Shown: piece after piece, positions 1 through 6,022 of the stretch
How the letters are laid out: the number at the start of each line of letters is the position of its first letter
Position numbering within the stretch: the stretch's first letter is position 1
DNA from: Actinomycetota bacterium
GTDB lineage: Bacteria; Actinomycetota; Actinomycetes; Nanopelagicales; Nanopelagicaceae
Length of the DNA stretch: 6,972 nt
Reading direction: 5' to 3'
Assembly (NCBI GenBank): GCA_010028225.1
Contig: RGOY01000064.1
Coordinates: 1 to 6,972, forward strand
Made by a program: the position numbers and the translations under genes
The notes under the pieces: generated by a model
What the model saw: the letters and a program-made list of their open reading frames with translations, nothing else
The model's database searches: none
Told to the model about the DNA's origin: nothing

Positions 1-529
1 AGGCACAGAGGATTAATGCGATGCGAGCGTTGTAAGAGATAGATAACCAGGTGGCAATCACTGGAGCGATCACACTTGAAGCATTCATCGCCGCGGTGTC
101 TAGCGCGTATGCAGTGCGAAGTTTCTCCTCAGAAACTGTGACTTTCCAGAGTGGCCGAACCGAGAGATTTATCGGAGGTGCCGAGAAGCCAAGGACCGCT
201 GCAAGAATGACCAGCGCTCTCTCATCCTGACCAAACCCCAGTGCAATAAGCATCGCCGCATATAGAGGAACTAATGTACGAAGCGGCCAGTGCATTCCAT
301 ATCTATCGATTATCCAGCCACGGATTCCTGCTGTAGTTGCGCCGGCGAGTGCATTCGCACCTGCGGCAAGCCCCGCGACGGCAATCGAATTGGTCTCTTG
401 GTGGACTTTGAAGTAGATAGCAAGAGAGACCATCCCGTATGCCATACGTGATGGAAAAGCGGAAACGAGAAGCCTAAGCGCGCCTGGAGACTTTAAAATT
501 TCTCCATATCCTGCAAGCCCGGAGCGCAT
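1..529 (-). CDS. MFS transporter, N-terminal part (C-terminus cut by window edge)
   Basis: About 176 residues are visible, open to the left edge. Reading from the ATG at 529 the protein starts MRSGLAGYGEILKSPGALRL, a short cytosolic lead followed by roughly six hydrophobic segments (near residues 18-40, 46-66, 84-100, 105-125, 142-164 and 168 onward). Between the second and third lies G-W-I-I-D-R-Y-G, which fits the MFS motif A loop (G-x-x-x-D-R-x-G). The pattern of a short start, G-M-V-S-L and an A-P-P-rich fourth helix resembles the roughly 400-residue actinobacterial MFS permeases of unknown substrate; this is recalled, not searched. The frame is closed upstream by a TGA near 575-577, and ATG 529 is the only standard ATG before the first helix. 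No good ribosome binding site precedes it. A TACACT box ends 7 nt before the ATG, suggesting leaderless transcription. The substrate cannot be told. Confidence 0.8.
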   Translation of the reverse strand, partial: MRSGLAGYGEILKSPGALRLLVSAFPSRMAYGMVSLAIYFKVHQETNSIAVAGLAAGANALAGATTAGIRGWIIDRYGMHWPLRTLVPLYAAMLIALGFGQDERALVILAAVLGFSAPPINLSVRPLWKVTVSEEKLRTAYALDTAAMNASSVIAPVIATWLSISYNARIALILCA

Positions 530-536
530 TTGCCCA

Positions 537-542
537 AGTGTA
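537..542 (-). promoter_or_regulatory. Candidate -10 box of the MFS gene (leaderless)
   Basis: The minus strand reads TACACT, matching the TAnnnT -10 pattern, followed by 7 nt (TGGGCAA) and then the ATG at 529. This places the expected transcription start at or next to the start codon, giving a leaderless mRNA, which is common in Actinobacteria. No convincing -35 hexamer is seen 16-18 nt upstream. The spacing is the same as for the divergent ATPase gene. Confidence 0.4.
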
Positions 543-619
543 ATGAGGCAAAGAACTACGCCATTTCTCGATCTTCAACCAGAATAAACTTCACAGGTTT
601 GCTTTTGCTATGATTCCCC

Positions 620-661
620 GCACTTAGTCAAAATGCTGCTCTATCCGCTGAGCTACAACCC
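620..661 (-). pseudogene. tRNA-like remnant: 5' half only (acceptor 5' strand, D arm, anticodon arm)
   Basis: Read on the minus strand, this stretch begins GGGTTGT, then a canonical D arm (GCTC, loop AGCGGATA, GAGC), one A, and a 5-bp anticodon stem GCATT/AGTGC closing the 7-base loop TTGACTA. The loop would give anticodon GAC (Val), but position 37 is T rather than the usual purine. After position 620 the T arm is missing: there is no TTCGAAT-like loop between matching stems and no ACAACCC partner for the acceptor strand. It is therefore probably a decayed or truncated tRNA gene, or the displaced 5' half left by a recombination event. The D-arm match is strong; the identity of the parent tRNA is uncertain. 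Confidence 0.5.
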
Positions 662-731
662 TAGCCAGCGGAAGATAATCTTTATTTGAGTGAACCTACT
701 TTGTAATCCACAGCGCAGAAATCTTGTACAG

Positions 732-803
732 AGCCCCCCGTCAGGATTGAACTGACGACCTTCCGCTTACAAGGCGGATGCTCTACCACTGAGCTAGGGA
801 GGC
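732..803 (-). tRNA. tRNA-Thr (anticodon UGU)
   Basis: The full cloverleaf can be folded by hand on the minus strand. The acceptor is GCCTCCC with GGGGGGC (one T-G pair). The D arm is GCTC/GAGC. The anticodon stem TCCGC/GCGGA holds loop CTTGTAA, so the anticodon is TGT. The variable loop is AGGTC, the T stem GTCAG/CTGAC with loop TTCAATC, and the discriminator base is T. Total length is 72 nt and the 3' CCA is not encoded. It reads ACA codons. It lies 70 nt upstream of the tRNA-like remnant on the same strand and is divergent from the ATPase gene. No clear terminator follows it. Confidence 0.96.
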
Positions 804-821
804 GTGACGCAATCGCCAAGT

Positions 822-838
822 ATGGCAGGTCTTGCCAT
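822..838. repeat. Perfect inverted repeat ATGGCA-N5-TGCCAT (possible operator)
   Basis: Six-base arms ATGGCA (822-827) and TGCCAT (833-838) flank GGTCT. The repeat covers the -35 region of the putative ATPase promoter and the start-side promoter region of the divergent tRNA-Thr. Its size fits a dimeric repressor or activator site, but no regulator gene is visible in the window and a 6-bp dyad can arise by chance. Confidence 0.3.
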
Positions 839-851
839 GAGAATGTAAATA

Positions 852-857
852 TAGATT
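852..857 (+). promoter_or_regulatory. Candidate -10 box of the ATPase gene (leaderless, GTG start)
   Basis: TAGATT fits TAnnnT and is followed by exactly 7 nt (GACGCGG) before a GTG at 865, which would place transcription start at or next to that codon. No Shine-Dalgarno sequence precedes either possible start. The upstream TTG at 856 overlaps this box, which favours GTG 865 as the true start. Confidence 0.4.
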
Positions 858-864
858 GACGCGG

Positions 865-3360
865 GTGAATGTAGAGGGTCTCACTTCTCTCGAGGCTCAA
901 ACTCGCCTCAACATCTTTGGTGCAAACTCACTTCCTGGCGAGGCCCGCCAGAACTTTCTATCAATCTCATTCTCGGTAGTACGAGAGCCGATGCTGATTC
1001 TTCTCATATTGGCAGGTGCGATCAGTTTCCTCATTGCAGATCTTGCCGATGCAATTTTGCTTGGTATCACTGTTTTCATAGTCCTGGGTATCTCGATCTA
1101 CCAGAGACAGCGAACTGAGAAGGCAATTCATGCGCTCAGAAATCTCACCGCTCCACTTGCGCTCGTCATGCGAGATGGAAAACGTACGAGAATTTCCAGC
1201 TTAGAGGTTGTGCCTGGAGATATTCTCTTGCTTCAAGAAGGTGATCGAGTTCCAGCTGATGCACATCTCCTCTCCGAATCTTCTCTTGAGTTTGATGAGT
1301 CAACGCTCACCGGAGAATCAATCCCCATCACGAAAAGCCATGGGGAACCAGTCTTCACTGGCTCTCTGATAGTTCGCGGTACCGGTGAAGCTGAAGTTTC
1401 AAGAACTGGCGTATCGACCGAGCTTGGAAGGATTGGTAAATCACTCCAGGAAATTCCGTATCAGAGAACCCAGTTACAAGACAGTATCGATCGCCTCGTC
1501 AAGGGGGTTGGTGCTCTTGCTTTTGTTGCGGTCATTACCATCGTTGTCGTCTATGGATTGACACGAGGAAGTTGGCTAGAAGGAGCATTGGCTGCAATTG
1601 CCGCAGCTATGGCTCTCATTCCAGAAGAGTTTCCCGTGATTCTCACTCTCTTCATGGCGCTCGGTGCATGGCGGATGGCAAAGACGAGAGTGATCGCACG
1701 GCAACCAGCGGCTATCGAAGCACTTGGATCCATCACCGTACTTTGCGTAGATAAAACTGGGACGTTGACAAAGAACGAGATGCAAATAGATGAGTTCCAA
1801 ATTGATGGAACTCATTTTGTGGTGAGGGATGGCGACTTACCTAGCGAGTTTGCAGAGATTGCTCGCATGGGGGCACTTGCCACACCCATTCATCCATTCG
1901 ACGCGATGGACCAAGCATTTCGCACTTCAGCAGGGATGCAGGTGCTGGCCGCATCACTCAAATCCGTACGAGAATTCCCCCTTACGAAGAAGCGTTTGGC
2001 ATATATCCATGTTTGGCAAGAGGGTGAGACGATATTTGCTGCAGCCAAAGGAGCACCCGAACACATCGGTGATCTCTGTGGTCTTGAAGAAATAGAGTTG
2101 AAGAGACTCTTGGAGAAAGTGCATGAGGCTGCTGAACGTGGTTACCGAATAATTGCAGTTGCTAAGGGCACCGCATCTCGCTCCCTTTTACAAGGTGAAA
2201 TTTCAAATCAAATTCTTGAAGAGATCACCCTTGAAGACTTCACTTTCAACTTCATGGGGCTTGCGCTACTTCATGACCCGATAAGGGATGGCGTTCCAGA
2301 TGCGGTAGCAGAATGTAAATCAGCAGGTATCCGAACCATCATGATTACAGGGGACCATCCGACCACTGCGAGGGCAATAGCTCGAGAGATTGGTATCGCA
2401 GACCATGGCAGATGCATAGTTGGAAACGCACTACTTGAGATGAGTGATGTTGAGTTAAGTGATGCGCTCAAGGAATGTTCTGTATTTGCACGAGTCTCTC
2501 CTGAAGAGAAACTGCTCTTGGTGAAGGGATTTCAGAAACTGGGAGAAGTTGTCGCCATGACTGGCGATGGCGTCAATGATGCACCTGCTCTTAGAGCCGC
2601 AGAGATTGGCATCGCTATGGGAGGTCGCGGGACAGATGTAGCCCGAGAAGCGGCCCATCTCGTTATCACAGATGATGATTTCACATCGATAGTTGCTGGT
2701 ATCACGCGTGGTCGAGCAATTTTTGCAAATATCCAAAAAGCAATGAGCTACGTGATCGCAATACATATACCAATCTTTGGTATGGCAATTGTTCCCATCT
2801 TCATTGCAGATTGGCCCATAATCCTTTTACCTGCCCTCGTTGCTTTTCATGAAGTGATTATTGACCCCGCCTGTTCCATTGTCTTTGAAGTTGAAGAACC
2901 CGATCCAAGAATCATGAAGAATAAGCCAAAGAAGGCAAAGTCAGGCATCTTCCAGAAAGCAGATATCGCTCTTGCTTTGTCTCAAGGGTTTAGCGTATTT
3001 CTCTCTGTATTTGGGGTATTCCTCTATTCGCTCCATCAAGGCTTCTCCGAGGAGGTGACACGTTCGCTAACTTTTGGCTCTCTACTTTTTGCAAATGTCT
3101 TACTCATCCTCTCAAATCGCTCTCGAACACTCACCATTTGGCAATCAATCACTACACGAAGGAATATCGCAGTGCCTTGGATCACGATAGGTGCGCTATC
3201 ACTCTTGGCACTTTTACTAAATCTGCCAGTCTTGCGAGAGGCTTTCAATTTAGGTGTCGTTCGGCTGGTCGATTACTTTGTCATGGCATGTAGCGCCTAT
3301 CTTGGAATCGCGTGGTTTGAAATATATAAATTTGTGAGAAAAAGGAAGTCTGGTCTTTAA
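865..3360 (+). CDS. Cation-translocating P-type ATPase, P2-like, ion unassigned
   Basis: An integral-membrane ATP-driven cation pump of full family length: 834 residues from TTG 856 (numbering used here) or 831 from GTG 865, which I prefer as a leaderless start. The order is a cation-ATPase N-terminal region (about 7-30), M1-M2 (46-82), actuator domain with TGES at 152-155, M3-M4 (213-272) with PEEFP at 256-260, and phosphorylation motif DKTGTLT at 299-305 with acceptor Asp299. Then come nucleotide-domain KGAPE (398-402), TGDHPTT (498-504), hinge TGDGVNDAP (569-577), and six C-terminal helices (about 630-652, 655-678, 703-727, 738-754, 772-790, 805-826). All catalytic motifs are intact. There is no heavy-metal-binding N-terminal domain and no CPC motif, so it is not a P1B metal exporter. 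PEEFP replaces the PEGLP of Ca2+ pumps, and M6 carries F-H-E-V-I-I-D-P-A-C-S with Glu666 and Asp670. I cannot name the ion; Ca2+, Mg2+, monovalent ions and H+ remain possible. Confidence 0.93.
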   Translation: MNVEGLTSLEAQTRLNIFGANSLPGEARQNFLSISFSVVREPMLILLILAGAISFLIADLADAILLGITVFIVLGISIYQRQRTEKAIHALRNLTAPLALVMRDGKRTRISSLEVVPGDILLLQEGDRVPADAHLLSESSLEFDESTLTGESIPITKSHGEPVFTGSLIVRGTGEAEVSRTGVSTELGRIGKSLQEIPYQRTQLQDSIDRLVKGVGALAFVAVITIVVVYGLTRGSWLEGALAAIAAAMALIPEEFPVILTLFMALGAWRMAKTRVIARQPAAIEALGSITVLCVDKTGTLTKNEMQIDEFQIDGTHFVVRDGDLPSEFAEIARMGALATPIHPFDAMDQAFRTSAGMQVLAASLKSVREFPLTKKRLAYIHVWQEGETIFAAAKGAPEHIGDLCGLEEIELKRLLEKVHEAAERGYRIIAVAKGTASRSLLQGEISNQILEEITLEDFTFNFMGLALLHDPIRDGVPDAVAECKSAGIRTIMITGDHPTTARAIAREIGIADHGRCIVGNALLEMSDVELSDALKECSVFARVSPEEKLLLVKGFQKLGEVVAMTGDGVNDAPALRAAEIGIAMGGRGTDVAREAAHLVITDDDFTSIVAGITRGRAIFANIQKAMSYVIAIHIPIFGMAIVPIFIADWPIILLPALVAFHEVIIDPACSIVFEVEEPDPRIMKNKPKKAKSGIFQKADIALALSQGFSVFLSVFGVFLYSLHQGFSEEVTRSLTFGSLLFANVLLILSNRSRTLTIWQSITTRRNIAVPWITIGALSLLALLLNLPVLREAFNLGVVRLVDYFVMACSAYLGIAWFEIYKFVRKRKSGL

Positions 3361-3428
3361 CAAGTCTTTGAGAAAAATGTGATTCATGGGCGTTCTATCC
3401 TGAGCGGAAACCTAATGAAAGGCGCATA
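3361..3428 (+). promoter_or_regulatory. Intergenic region with candidate promoter and ribosome binding site of the DUF4397 gene
   Basis: TATCCT (3396-3401) fits a TAnnnT -10 box; no good -35 hexamer is seen. GAAAGG, ending 6 nt before the ATG at 3429, is a fair Shine-Dalgarno sequence, so this gene, unlike the ATPase, appears to have a leader. No hairpin plus T-run terminator is visible after the ATPase stop, so read-through from the ATPase gene is possible. Confidence 0.35.
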
Positions 3429-4130
3429 ATGAAATCGTGGAAGAAAGTAACCCCATTTGTGATTCTGACACTTGTCTCACAAGGCGGTTACCTGGCTGAA
3501 GCAAAACCCAAGCCTCAAGTTGATGGAACTGCTACATATTCAGTCATTCATGCAATTCCGGCAGGATTTGGCGCAGATGTTGTTGATATATACGCAAATA
3601 ATTCACTGATAATCGATAATGCAACGCCTGGCGCAGTTAAGTCCTTCAAGGTGGCCAAAGGAAATGTGAAAGTCAAGATCTACGCAAATGGAGTGACACC
3701 CTCTGACACTGCTACTCCACTCCTTGCTACTGATGACATCTACTTGGGTGCTGGAACGGATTTCTCTTTCGTAGCTCACCTCACTGCAGATGAAAAGGCC
3801 AAACTCTCCTTTTTCAAAAATATGGTGACTGATGCGGGTAAGAAGCGCTCATGGTTGACTTTCAGGCATGTTGCTGCTGCTCCGGCTGTCCAGTTTCGAG
3901 TCAATGGCGATAGGACTTTCATTCCAATAAGCAACTCTATGGAACGAAAAAAATCCTACATTACAAAGATGTATTCCGTGTCTGCCAACTTGATTGATAG
4001 CACGACAGTCTTAGTTGGACCGGTTCCTCTTACACTTCAGGGCGATACAAACACTGTCCTCTATCTATGGGGAGCGAAATCCAAAGGGAATCTCACTTTC
4101 CTCAAGCAAGAAGGACCGACTAAGCGCTAA
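3429..4130 (+). CDS. Secreted DUF4397-type protein
   Basis: A 233-residue protein with a signal peptide: basic start KSWKK, hydrophobic stretch about 7-17, and likely signal peptidase I cleavage after A-E-A at residue 25. The mature part opens with VIHAIPAGFGADVVDIYAN (39-57), a close fit to the DUF4397 pattern (valine, His-Ala, Pro, then V-D-I/V-Y). A G-N-V-K-V-K-I-Y strand pair follows at 78-85. A second, weaker copy of the pattern appears at 143-160 (L-T-F-R-H-V-A-A-A-P-A-V-Q-F-R-V-N-G), so the protein seems to be two tandem beta domains. There are no cysteines, no sortase motif and no C-terminal membrane helix, so it is probably released or loosely wall-associated. The ATG is supported by GAAAGG 6 nt upstream. 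The function of DUF4397 is unknown. It ends 3 nt from the convergent operon. Confidence 0.82.
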   Translation: MKSWKKVTPFVILTLVSQGGYLAEAKPKPQVDGTATYSVIHAIPAGFGADVVDIYANNSLIIDNATPGAVKSFKVAKGNVKVKIYANGVTPSDTATPLLATDDIYLGAGTDFSFVAHLTADEKAKLSFFKNMVTDAGKKRSWLTFRHVAAAPAVQFRVNGDRTFIPISNSMERKKSYITKMYSVSANLIDSTTVLVGPVPLTLQGDTNTVLYLWGAKSKGNLTFLKQEGPTKR

Positions 4131-4133
4131 TCA

Positions 4134-4637
4134 TCAGGAAAATCTTCGATCAGCTTCACGTTCATGCCAGGTAGAGAGTTTGCGAAAGTTCTTCTCAAAC
4201 CACTGCCTGGCATGAGCTTTAACTGAAGCCTCGCTCTCTGAGACTAAATCAAAGGTGATCACATCCATAATCTTGGTAGCTAAGAGTGGCTCTTTATTCT
4301 CTAGATAATCCGTGAAAGCTTTGGCGTAGGAGGCCTTTCCTTTTCCATGTCCGATGATCAGCACACCTTCAACGGATCGAATGCGATCAGCGATCGCCTC
4401 AAAGTATTCAGGGAATCTATGGTCTGTATCGTGCCCATGATGAAACTGTCCGGTGCGACGATGACGGTGATCCACTTCGACTGGAGGCTTGACTCGCTCG
4501 GGTAGAAGAGTCTCGTGCTCACCTAGTTGTCGCATACTTCCTACTCCATCTGGATTGATATCACTCCAGATTGTGGCTTCATCACGCGTTATTGCGATGA
4601 CTCGATACTTATTGGGATTGACGGCTAACGAGAGCAC
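4134..4637 (-). CDS. eRF1-domain-like 'translational machinery / host attachment' family protein
   Basis: A 167-residue cytosolic protein. After a short lead, K-Y-R-V-I-A-I-T-R-D-E-A-T-I-W (10-24) matches the first strand typical of a bacterial family often annotated as translational machinery or host attachment protein (usually written Y-H-A-V-V-W-I-D-H-x-E-A). A His-rich segment follows with His at 57, 59, 66, 67, 69 and 73, then D-H-R-F-P-E-Y-F-E-A-I-A-D (72-84), then the core V-L-I-I-G-H-G-K-G-K-A (92-102) and a Y-L-E ... P-L-L-A-T-K helix (111-122). The family is thought to resemble domain 3 of archaeo-eukaryotic release factor eRF1 (pelota-like), with a proposed but unproven ribosome link. 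The start is GTG, backed by GAGGAG 5 nt upstream inside the preceding gene. The 29-nt overlap with the hydrolase gene implies translational coupling. Family membership is from memory. Confidence 0.68.
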   Translation of the reverse strand: MLSLAVNPNKYRVIAITRDEATIWSDINPDGVGSMRQLGEHETLLPERVKPPVEVDHRHRRTGQFHHGHDTDHRFPEYFEAIADRIRSVEGVLIIGHGKGKASYAKAFTDYLENKEPLLATKIMDVITFDLVSESEASVKAHARQWFEKNFRKLSTWHEREADRRFS

Positions 4638-5364
4638 CTCTACTCCTCTGATTTGTAAGACTAAGTGAGACGCCTGCCGACCCCGAGCTTGAGTCTCGAT
4701 AATGACTGACAGGGAAGTGATCTAAGAACCAGTGAGCCGCGTGATCTGCTGCCTCTTGTAAAGTTCCAGGTTCAGAGAAGAGATGGGTTGCTCCATCAAT
4801 GATTTTTAGACGATGTAGTGCCTTCAACTCTTTTGTGACACGTCTATTGATTCGAACGATCTCGTAATCAGCGCTTCCGGCAATCAAAAGAATCGGAGCG
4901 CGAAGCTCGTGAATGAATGCACCACCTGCTAAATCGACTCGCCCGCCACGCGATACGACCGCAACTACAGAATCTGGCATTTCAACTGCTGCAACGAGTG
5001 CGGCTGCTGCACCAGTACTTGCACCAAAATATCCGATTTTCATTCCCGCTAGCTCGGGGTTCTCCTTGGCCCACTTAGTCGCAATGACCAGACGATGAGC
5101 GAGAAGTGCGATATTGAATCGGTATCGCCCGCTGCGACGGTCGAGCTCTTCTTCCTCGGAAGTGAGAAGGTCAAAGAGAAGCGTCGCGAGGCCCCGATCG
5201 TTGAACCGTCTTGCCACCTCTTGGTTCCGTTCACTGAATCGACTGCTACCGCTTCCATGAGCAAAGATCACTAATCCCCTCGGCCTATCAGGCAGAGCAA
5301 GAAATCCCTGCAGGTGGTTGTGAGCGATGGCTATCTTCACTTCGCTATGAGTAGTCGTGGACAT
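4609..5364 (-). CDS. Dienelactone-hydrolase-like alpha/beta hydrolase
   Basis: A 251-residue cytosolic alpha/beta hydrolase starting M-S-T-T-T-H at ATG 5364. Visible motifs: HGSGSS (36-41), the oxyanion-hole loop; nucleophile elbow G-A-S-T-G with Ser116; G-S-A-D with probable acid Asp166; and G-A-T-H-L-F with His194. The triad is complete, so it should be an active esterase or hydrolase; the substrate is unknown. The catalytic domain ends near H-W-F-L-D-H-F (about residue 217). A Ser-rich tail of about 33 residues follows that I do not recognise as part of the family. AAAGGG ends 5 nt before ATG 5364, which decides the start over an in-frame ATG 39 nt upstream (5403). The gene overlaps the phosphoribosyltransferase by 20 nt. 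As I recall, the two domains form one polypeptide in mycobacterial Rv0571c and Rv2030c, so a joint role is likely. Confidence 0.87.
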   Translation of the reverse strand: MSTTTHSEVKIAIAHNHLQGFLALPDRPRGLVIFAHGSGSSRFSERNQEVARRFNDRGLATLLFDLLTSEEEELDRRSGRYRFNIALLAHRLVIATKWAKENPELAGMKIGYFGASTGAAAALVAAVEMPDSVVAVVSRGGRVDLAGGAFIHELRAPILLIAGSADYEIVRINRRVTKELKALHRLKIIDGATHLFSEPGTLQEAADHAAHWFLDHFPVSHYRDSSSGSAGVSLSLTNQRSRGALVSRQSQ

Positions 5365-6019
5365 ATGTTCCCTTTCGAGACTTTGCCAGAATGTCGAGAA
5401 CATCCTGATCGGTTATTTGTGGGAAGTGCTCGTAGTACTCGCTGACTGATACAAGGTTGTTAGAGGTTTGAAGTGCGAGGATGTGATCGACTGAGCGATG
5501 TAGACGCTCCACCGCCTCAAGAGCTGCAACGGGGACCGCAACAGTAAGTGTTTTCGGCTGTGCAGCTTTCACTGCGCGTATTGCAACTTCCATGGTCGCA
5601 CCTGTTGCTATCCCATCATCGATGAGTATTACATCTTTGGCTTGCCAGGGGATATGCCGCTCTCCTTGAAAATACAAGTGCTCCCGTCGCTTTAGTTCTA
5701 CCATCTCTTGGCTCTTGATCTTCTCTACTACTTGAGGTGCAAGGTCAAGCTTTTCAACGAGATATTGATTGAGGAAAATAAAGCCACCTGAGGCAAGAGC
5801 TCCAATTGCTAACTCAGGTTGACCGGGAGCACCTAGTTTTCTCACAATCAGAAGATCAAGGGGAACTCTCAGTTTCTCTGAAACTGGTTGAGCAACCGCC
5901 ACTCCACCTCGAGTAAGAGCGAGAACAAGCGCATCTTTACCCAAAACTTCTTTGCTGAGATGTTCTGCAAGGAGCTTTCCAGCTTCATCGCGATCGGTAA
6001 AGCGTTTCACATTCGTCAC
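5345..6019 (-). CDS. Predicted phosphoribosyltransferase (COG1926 type)
   Basis: A 224-residue type I phosphoribosyltransferase, normal length for the stand-alone family. Visible elements: the PPi-loop region A-L-T-R-G-G-V-A-V-A (34-43), the flexible loop L-I-V-R-K-L-G-A-P-G-Q-P-E-L-A (57-71), and the PRPP-binding signature V-I-L-I-D-D-G-I-A-T-G-A-T (130-142) with the acidic pair Asp134-Asp135. All residues needed to bind PRPP appear present; the base or other acceptor is unknown for this family. The start is GTG 6019, 3 nt after the preceding gene's stop; GTG 6010 is an alternative, and neither has a clear Shine-Dalgarno, so translation may rely on coupling. The last residues (K-S-R-K-G-T-Y) encode the ribosome binding site of the hydrolase gene. 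It lies in a four-gene minus-strand operon with the hydrolase and eRF1-like genes. Confidence 0.9.
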   Translation of the reverse strand: MTNVKRFTDRDEAGKLLAEHLSKEVLGKDALVLALTRGGVAVAQPVSEKLRVPLDLLIVRKLGAPGQPELAIGALASGGFIFLNQYLVEKLDLAPQVVEKIKSQEMVELKRREHLYFQGERHIPWQAKDVILIDDGIATGATMEVAIRAVKAAQPKTLTVAVPVAALEAVERLHRSVDHILALQTSNNLVSVSEYYEHFPQITDQDVLDILAKSRKGTYVHDYS

Positions 6020-6022
6020 CGA

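Larger units (their letters stand above)
804..864. promoter_or_regulatory. Divergent promoter region between tRNA-Thr and the P-type ATPase gene
   Basis: This 61-nt gap must hold the promoters of the tRNA (minus) and the ATPase gene (plus). On the minus strand, TTTACA (844-849) followed after 19 nt by CATACT is a weak candidate for the tRNA promoter. On the plus strand, TAGATT (852-857) is a candidate -10 for the ATPase. A perfect inverted repeat (822-838) lies between them. These are visual matches only. Confidence 0.4.

Noticed and set aside
570..592. CTGGTTGAAGATCGAG (minus) as the missing T arm of the tRNA remnant
   Set aside because: The stem halves do not pair, the loop is not TTCGAAT-like, and no acceptor partner for GGGTTGT follows.
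672..682. AAGAT-A-ATCTT dyad downstream of tRNA-Thr as a terminator
   Set aside because: A one-base loop cannot form a stable hairpin and no T-run follows on the relevant strand.
682..900. A 72-codon minus-strand open frame across the tRNA-Thr
   Set aside because: It simply reads through the tRNA gene and into the ATPase start; the S-S-V-V-E-H-P-P type peptide is a well-known artefact of translating tRNA genes.
2455..2766. A 103-codon minus-strand frame inside the ATPase gene
   Set aside because: It lies opposite the conserved hinge and M5 region of an intact ATPase and has no recognisable domain; the other small frames within the ATPase are the same kind of shadow.
3415..3429. Tiny frame ATG-AAA-GGC-GCA-TAA overlapping the DUF4397 start
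   Set aside because: Four codons could be a coupling leader, but the ATG overlaps the Shine-Dalgarno region and it is easily explained by chance.
5365..5403. Extended hydrolase start at ATG 5403 (13 extra residues)
   Set aside because: There is no ribosome binding site for it, it lies deeper in the PRTase gene, and ATG 5364 has AAAGGG at ideal spacing and a start typical of the family.
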